This document shows, piece after piece, positions 7,685 to 10,390 of a stretch of DNA of 10,390 bases (its first letter is position 1; every line of letters begins with the position of its first letter). The position numbers and the translations under genes are program-made. The DNA comes from Candidatus Gerdarchaeota archaeon (lineage in GTDB: Archaea > Asgardarchaeota > Heimdallarchaeia > JABLTI01): assembly GCA_016839405.1 (NCBI GenBank), contig JAEOUJ010000003.1:1-10390 (forward strand), in the 5' to 3' direction. The notes below the pieces were generated by a model. It saw only the letters and a list, made by a program, of their open reading frames with translations. It was not told where the DNA came from and searched no databases.

Positions 7685-7687
7685 TCA
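7685..7687 (-). other. In-frame TGA interrupting the eighth propeller repeat
   Basis: The frame reads ...SDGLSEILI-TGA-GGNDLDCIGL... and stays open in the same frame on both sides. In the other propeller repeats of the same family the residue after E(I/V)L(I/F) is mostly Gly (EILFGS, EVLIGS). GGA to TGA is a single base change, so a nonsense mutation or a consensus error is the simplest cause. TGA is the ordinary stop of this same gene at 6881-6883, so global recoding is unlikely. Confidence 0.75.
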
Positions 7688-8872
7688 AATTAGAATTTCA
7701 GATAAACCATCTGAATCAACATCAGCTATTATAGGAGACGAATATAAACTTCCTATTAAAATATCATCTAACCAACCACCATATTTATCATAACAGATTA
7801 AATTGCCTTGTGCATGAAATATTATTTCCATTACACTATCATTATTAATATCTGAAATTGCTGGAGAAGGATAATGAAATTGATAATCGCCTGACATTAA
7901 CCATTCATCTGTTCCTAGATGACTAAGACAAAGTAAATTACTAATATCATCATTGCCTGTAATTACTTCATAAAATCCATCTTGATCAATATCAGCAACT
8001 GCTGGTGAAGTTAAAATATAAACGCCAGGGATTGAAAAAAACCATTTTAATATAAAATTATCTATTTCTGTATCCAATTCCAAACAATACATTCCATTAC
8101 CCATATCACCTTCTCCAGGGACAACAATATCTAATATCCCATTTTGATCAAAATCTGCAATTGCTGGAGAAGCATGTGTATAAAATGGATAGCTTAGGAA
8201 ACAATCTCCGCCTGAATCTAAAATATCGATATTACCTCCGGGAAGAATTACTTCCATTGAACCATCATTATTTAAATCTGCTACAGTTGGAATAAGTCGT
8301 TCTAACACACCAAAATTTGCACTCCAATAAAGTGAACCGTTATGAAAAAGGCAATATGTCCAAAATTGTGTACTAATTATAACATTTAACAGACCATCAT
8401 TATTTATATCAACAATAACAGCTGATGATTGAATATCAGCATCAGTTTCATAAGACCAAAATAAATCACCATTAGAATTAAGACAGTATAAATAATCATC
8501 AATTGACCCAACAACAATTTCTGGATCATTATCATGATTTAAATCAACAATAACCGGTGAAGCTACAACATCCCCGCCAGTAGTAAAATTCCAAATTAAA
8601 CCACCCGTAGAATTTACACAATAAATTTTATTATCATTAGAACCAAAAAAAATTTCTAATAAACCATCACCCTCTAAATCATACACTGAGGGAGTTGAAA
8701 CAATAGTACCTCCAGAATTAAAGGACCATTTTTTATAGAAACCTAAAGCTTCAGGTTGAAAATAATCATTAATAGGATAATCATAATGTGTTCCATAATT
8801 AAATCTAATTTTCAATAATAAAAAGCAAATTATCAAGAAAAAGCAAAGGAATTTCTTTTTAGTATTAAGCAA
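7685..8872 (-). CDS. N-terminal part of interrupted surface protein: signal peptide and FG-GAP/VCBS-like propeller
   Basis: 395 residues before the TGA. Residues 1-27 form a signal peptide (MLNTKKKFLCFFLIICFLLL). Eight FG-GAP/VCBS-like repeats follow, with calcium loops such as YDLEGDGLLEIFFGS and ADLNNDGSMEVILPG, each followed by a C-x-x-x-x-G-x-x-x-W segment. Several loops are less canonical than in the 982-aa paralogue (for example NHDNDPEIVVGS). The eighth repeat is cut by the stop. Intact, the protein would be an anchored surface propeller like its neighbour. The start is TTG: GGGTGG (8885-8880) lies 7 nt upstream and no usable ATG exists before the propeller. The downstream half is at 6881-7672. 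It may be a young pseudogene or a sequencing artefact; if the stop is real, the product is a secreted, unanchored propeller. Confidence 0.75.
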   Translation of the reverse strand: MLNTKKKFLCFFLIICFLLLKIRFNYGTHYDYPINDYFQPEALGFYKKWSFNSGGTIVSTPSVYDLEGDGLLEIFFGSNDNKIYCVNSTGGLIWNFTTGGDVVASPVIVDLNHDNDPEIVVGSIDDYLYCLNSNGDLFWSYETDADIQSSAVIVDINNDGLLNVIISTQFWTYCLFHNGSLYWSANFGVLERLIPTVADLNNDGSMEVILPGGNIDILDSGGDCFLSYPFYTHASPAIADFDQNGILDIVVPGEGDMGNGMYCLELDTEIDNFILKWFFSIPGVYILTSPAVADIDQDGFYEVITGNDDISNLLCLSHLGTDEWLMSGDYQFHYPSPAISDINNDSVMEIIFHAQGNLICYDKYGGWLDDILIGSLYSSPIIADVDSDGLSEILI

Positions 8873-8912
8873 TTCTTTCCCACCCTGATAGTATAGTAAT
8901 ATAACCCTTAAA

Positions 8913-8928
8913 ATTCATTTATTTTTCG
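8913..8928 (-). promoter_or_regulatory. BRE/TATA promoter of the interrupted surface protein gene
   Basis: CGAAAAATAAATGAAT on the minus strand, 56 nt before the TTG start, matches the promoter of the neighbouring paralogue at 15 of 16 positions. The match extends upstream (ATTATTTTT, one variable base, then CGAAAAATAAAT) and recurs downstream as GTTATATTA in both leaders. The upstream ATTATTTTT and the AAAAATAAAT form an imperfect inverted repeat that might be a regulator site. Confidence 0.6.
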
Positions 8929-8965
8929 GAAAAATAATCAAAAAAACCTGAATTTAAGAAGGTGG

Positions 8966-9014
8966 AATTTGGACGAGGGCAAGAAGGCCCCCGTCACAGG
9001 AAAAGGGAGTTATT
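8966..9014. repeat. Intergenic hairpin repeat, copy 4
   Basis: The stem is GACGAGGGC (8972-8980) against GCCCCCGTC (8987-8995), loop AAGAAG, followed by ACAGGAAAAGGGAGTTATT. It matches copy 3 over 40 bp. It lies between the 3' region of the last gene (stop 9144) and the promoter of the interrupted surface gene. The T-rich segment after the stem on the minus strand is weaker here (CCAAATTCC) than in copies 1-3. Confidence 0.88.
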
Positions 9015-9102
9015 TATTGGGGAGAGAGGTTTATGGGATTCGGAGAGCAGCATTAAAAAAGAATTAAATTTGCTCTCCGAAATATTACTTGGTACTCCCT
9101 TT
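9002..9102. repeat. Nested inverted repeats downstream of the last gene
   Basis: Inner arms TTCGGAGAGCA (9039-9049) and TGCTCTCCGAA (9071-9081) are an 11-bp perfect inverted repeat with a 21-nt AT-rich loop. Outer arms AAAGGGAGT (9002-9010) and ACTCCCTTT (9094-9102) give another 9 bp, the left arm being the end of hairpin repeat copy 4. Another GGAGAG at 9021-9026 could compete for the CTCTCC arm. It is 42-142 nt past the stop of the minus-strand gene at 9144, so it may be a 3'-UTR fold or terminator, or a small MITE-like relic. Confidence 0.5.
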
Positions 9103-9143
9103 ATAAATAGTTGTCAGTTTATTTTCTTAGCTTTCTTTTCTTT

Positions 9144-10390
9144 TTAAACTATAGTTTCTAATTCTTTTATTTTTTTCTTTGTTTTCTTTCTTCTTCTAAT
9201 TATTAATATTGGTGCTAGTATTATTGCTACTATTCCTGTTATGAATCCTAACCATGATGCTGTATAAATTAATGTTAATTTCGTTTCTGATTTCACTAAT
9301 TGTGTTCCGAATATTTTTACTACTTCCATTTCTTGCATATTTGTCATATCTATTACTACTAAGTAATTTGTTCTCCAGTAGGACCCTTGATTTACATAAG
9401 CATAATTGTCTTTTATTGCCCCATTAAATAATATATAATCACACTCACATATTCCTTTTAGCTCTCTATTTTCCCAATCTGCTATTTCATATATACTTAA
9501 ATTCGTACTATGTAATGTATACACATAATTATTTCTTATTGCTATAATTGACCCTATATCCTGATACTCTAATTCACATATTTTTGTTAGATTTTCTCTA
9601 TTTGTTAAATCATAAACATGTTGTTTTGAACTAAATCCAGTCGCCCAAACATCCATTTTTGTTACAAAGTAATTATCATCCACTATGAAATCTAGCCAAT
9701 GGGTTGATAATGTGTCATTACTTTTCATTATTTTTACTTTTACTAAATGGTAATCCTCTTGTATTGTAAATATCCCTAACGCTAAATCACTGTTCTCATC
9801 TATATAAGCTATATATGCTTTACTTTCTCTTATCTTTATACCAAAAAGATTTCCTTTTTCTTCAAAAAGTTCCTCTGTAGTATTGATTTGGCACTGATAT
9901 TCATATGTATTCATATTTATTCTATCTTGGTAAATTGTCGTTCCATTTTGCTTTAAATGATAAATTATTACTTCTTGTTCTTCACTTATAAATTGAAAAC
10001 TTGTCATATAGGAACTTACTTCACTTTCAACAGGAATGCTTTCCACTAATTTTGGATTTCTTATTTTACTTAAATCATAAATTTGTATTTCATATGTATA
10101 ATTGTCTAAATCATCACGATATCTTGTGTAACAAATCAATTTATTTTTATAAATAAAATTTTTAATAAAAGATCTTGCTGATGAATCAAATGTTACTCTT
10201 TTTTTTGGATTTTCTTTATTTGTTATATCAAAAAAATAGCTATTATACCTATCTTGTACTATCAAGATATCCTCATTTACAACAATATCTGTTACTATTT
10301 GTTGTGTTAATGGATTTTTTATTGCTAATCCTTCTTCTTTTTCCTGATTTATGCTCATACAGTACATAGATGGCGTTAAAAATATGACTA
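9144..10390 (-). CDS. Anchored surface protein with LVIVD-like repeats (N-terminus beyond window)
   Basis: The frame is open from the window edge to TAA at 9144-9146. An ATG at 10367 is not the true start: codons before it read VIFLTPS without a stop, which looks like the end of a signal peptide, so the gene begins outside the window. The visible ~414 residues contain recurrent segments such as YFFDITNKENPKK, IYDLSKIRNPKLV, VYDLTNRENLTKI, IYEIADWENRELK and VIDMTNMQEMEVV, which match the idea of LVIVD/choice-of-anchor beta-propeller repeats (aromatic/Val, D-x-(T/S), N-P). It ends with a transmembrane helix (~364-390 counted from the ATG at 10367) and a Lys/Arg-rich tail (RRRKKTKKK). It has no DxDxDG calcium loops, so it is not a close paralogue of the two TSP3 proteins. 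Likely an extracellular domain facing outward; ligand unknown. Confidence 0.7.
   Translation of the reverse strand, partial: VIFLTPSMYCMSINQEKEEGLAIKNPLTQQIVTDIVVNEDILIVQDRYNSYFFDITNKENPKKRVTFDSSARSFIKNFIYKNKLICYTRYRDDLDNYTYEIQIYDLSKIRNPKLVESIPVESEVSSYMTSFQFISEEQEVIIYHLKQNGTTIYQDRINMNTYEYQCQINTTEELFEEKGNLFGIKIRESKAYIAYIDENSDLALGIFTIQEDYHLVKVKIMKSNDTLSTHWLDFIVDDNYFVTKMDVWATGFSSKQHVYDLTNRENLTKICELEYQDIGSIIAIRNNYVYTLHSTNLSIYEIADWENRELKGICECDYILFNGAIKDNYAYVNQGSYWRTNYLVVIDMTNMQEMEVVKIFGTQLVKSETKLTLIYTASWLGFITGIVAIILAPILIIRRRKKTKKKIKELETIV

Noticed and set aside
7685..7687. TGA read as selenocysteine or as a reassigned codon
   Set aside because: The position is usually Gly in sister repeats of a structural propeller, not a redox site, and TGA also ends this same gene properly after the basic tail at 6881-6883. 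No SECIS-like element was recognised.
2223..9014. The four repeats as a CRISPR array
   Set aside because: Spacing is 1.5-3 kb with whole genes between copies, and no cas genes are visible.
2223..9014. The four repeats as integron attC sites with gene cassettes
   Set aside because: No GTTRRRY/RYYYAAC core pair is visible, there is no integrase in the window, and gene orientation is mixed. The single-gene spacing is suggestive but not enough.
8962..9147. Plus-strand 61-codon ORF over repeat copy 4
   Set aside because: It translates the hairpin repeat and the nested inverted repeats, with no protein-like features beyond chance.
1..10390. tRNA, rRNA or insertion-sequence transposase
   Set aside because: No TPsiC/cloverleaf pattern, rRNA-like block or transposase motif was seen on either strand.

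Overview
This AT-rich window most likely comes from an archaeon, and I think an Asgard archaeon (Promethearchaeota: Loki- or Heimdall-like) is the best guess. Three things point that way. The two start-proximal regions that can be compared carry a BRE/TATA-like promoter (CGAAAAATAAAT) followed by Shine-Dalgarno-like GGGTGG or GGTGAT motifs and TTG starts. Several proteins have the archaeal cell-surface design: N-terminal signal peptide, large extracellular beta-propeller, one C-terminal transmembrane helix and a short basic tail. The low-GC coding style also fits. The taxonomy is inference only; there is no rRNA or other marker gene here.

Layout: (1) 1-122, minus strand, the first 40 codons of an unrecognised protein. 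(2) 229-2019, minus, a polytopic membrane protein of the DUF418/DUF1624-like acyltransferase superfamily. (3) 2020-2570, a 551-bp divergent intergenic region with the first copy of a hairpin repeat and a possible leader with a tiny ORF. (4) 2571-3713, plus, a GNAT-type N-acetyltransferase with a TPR-like tail. (5) 3773-6721, minus, a 982-aa secreted and anchored protein with an eight-repeat FG-GAP/VCBS-like propeller and 21 calcium-binding TSP3-type repeats. (6) 6881-8872, minus, a shorter paralogue with the same propeller and seven TSP3-type repeats, split by an in-frame TGA at 7685-7687 in the last propeller repeat. (7) 9144 to beyond 10390, minus, a third anchored surface protein resembling LVIVD-type propellers, with its start outside the window.

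The most unusual feature is a ~46-52 bp intergenic element present four times in the same orientation (2223, 3726, 6814, 8966). Each copy has a GC-rich hairpin followed by a conserved ACAGGAAAAGGGA block, in an otherwise very AT-rich background. Together the copies fence off three consecutive single-gene units (GNAT, large surface protein, interrupted paralogue). One pair of stem positions changes in a compensatory way. Most of the stems pair better as minus-strand RNA, where A.C mismatches become G.U wobbles, so the hairpin probably acts as RNA: a terminator or 3'-end/processing signal, or a REP-like dispersed element.

The two TSP3 paralogues share promoter, leader and domain order, so they look like a tandem duplication that carried the intergenic element along, followed by divergence in repeat number. 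Functionally the window reads as a cell-surface locus: three anchored propeller proteins next to a membrane acyltransferase that could modify lipids or surface glycans. That link is inferred from proximity only.
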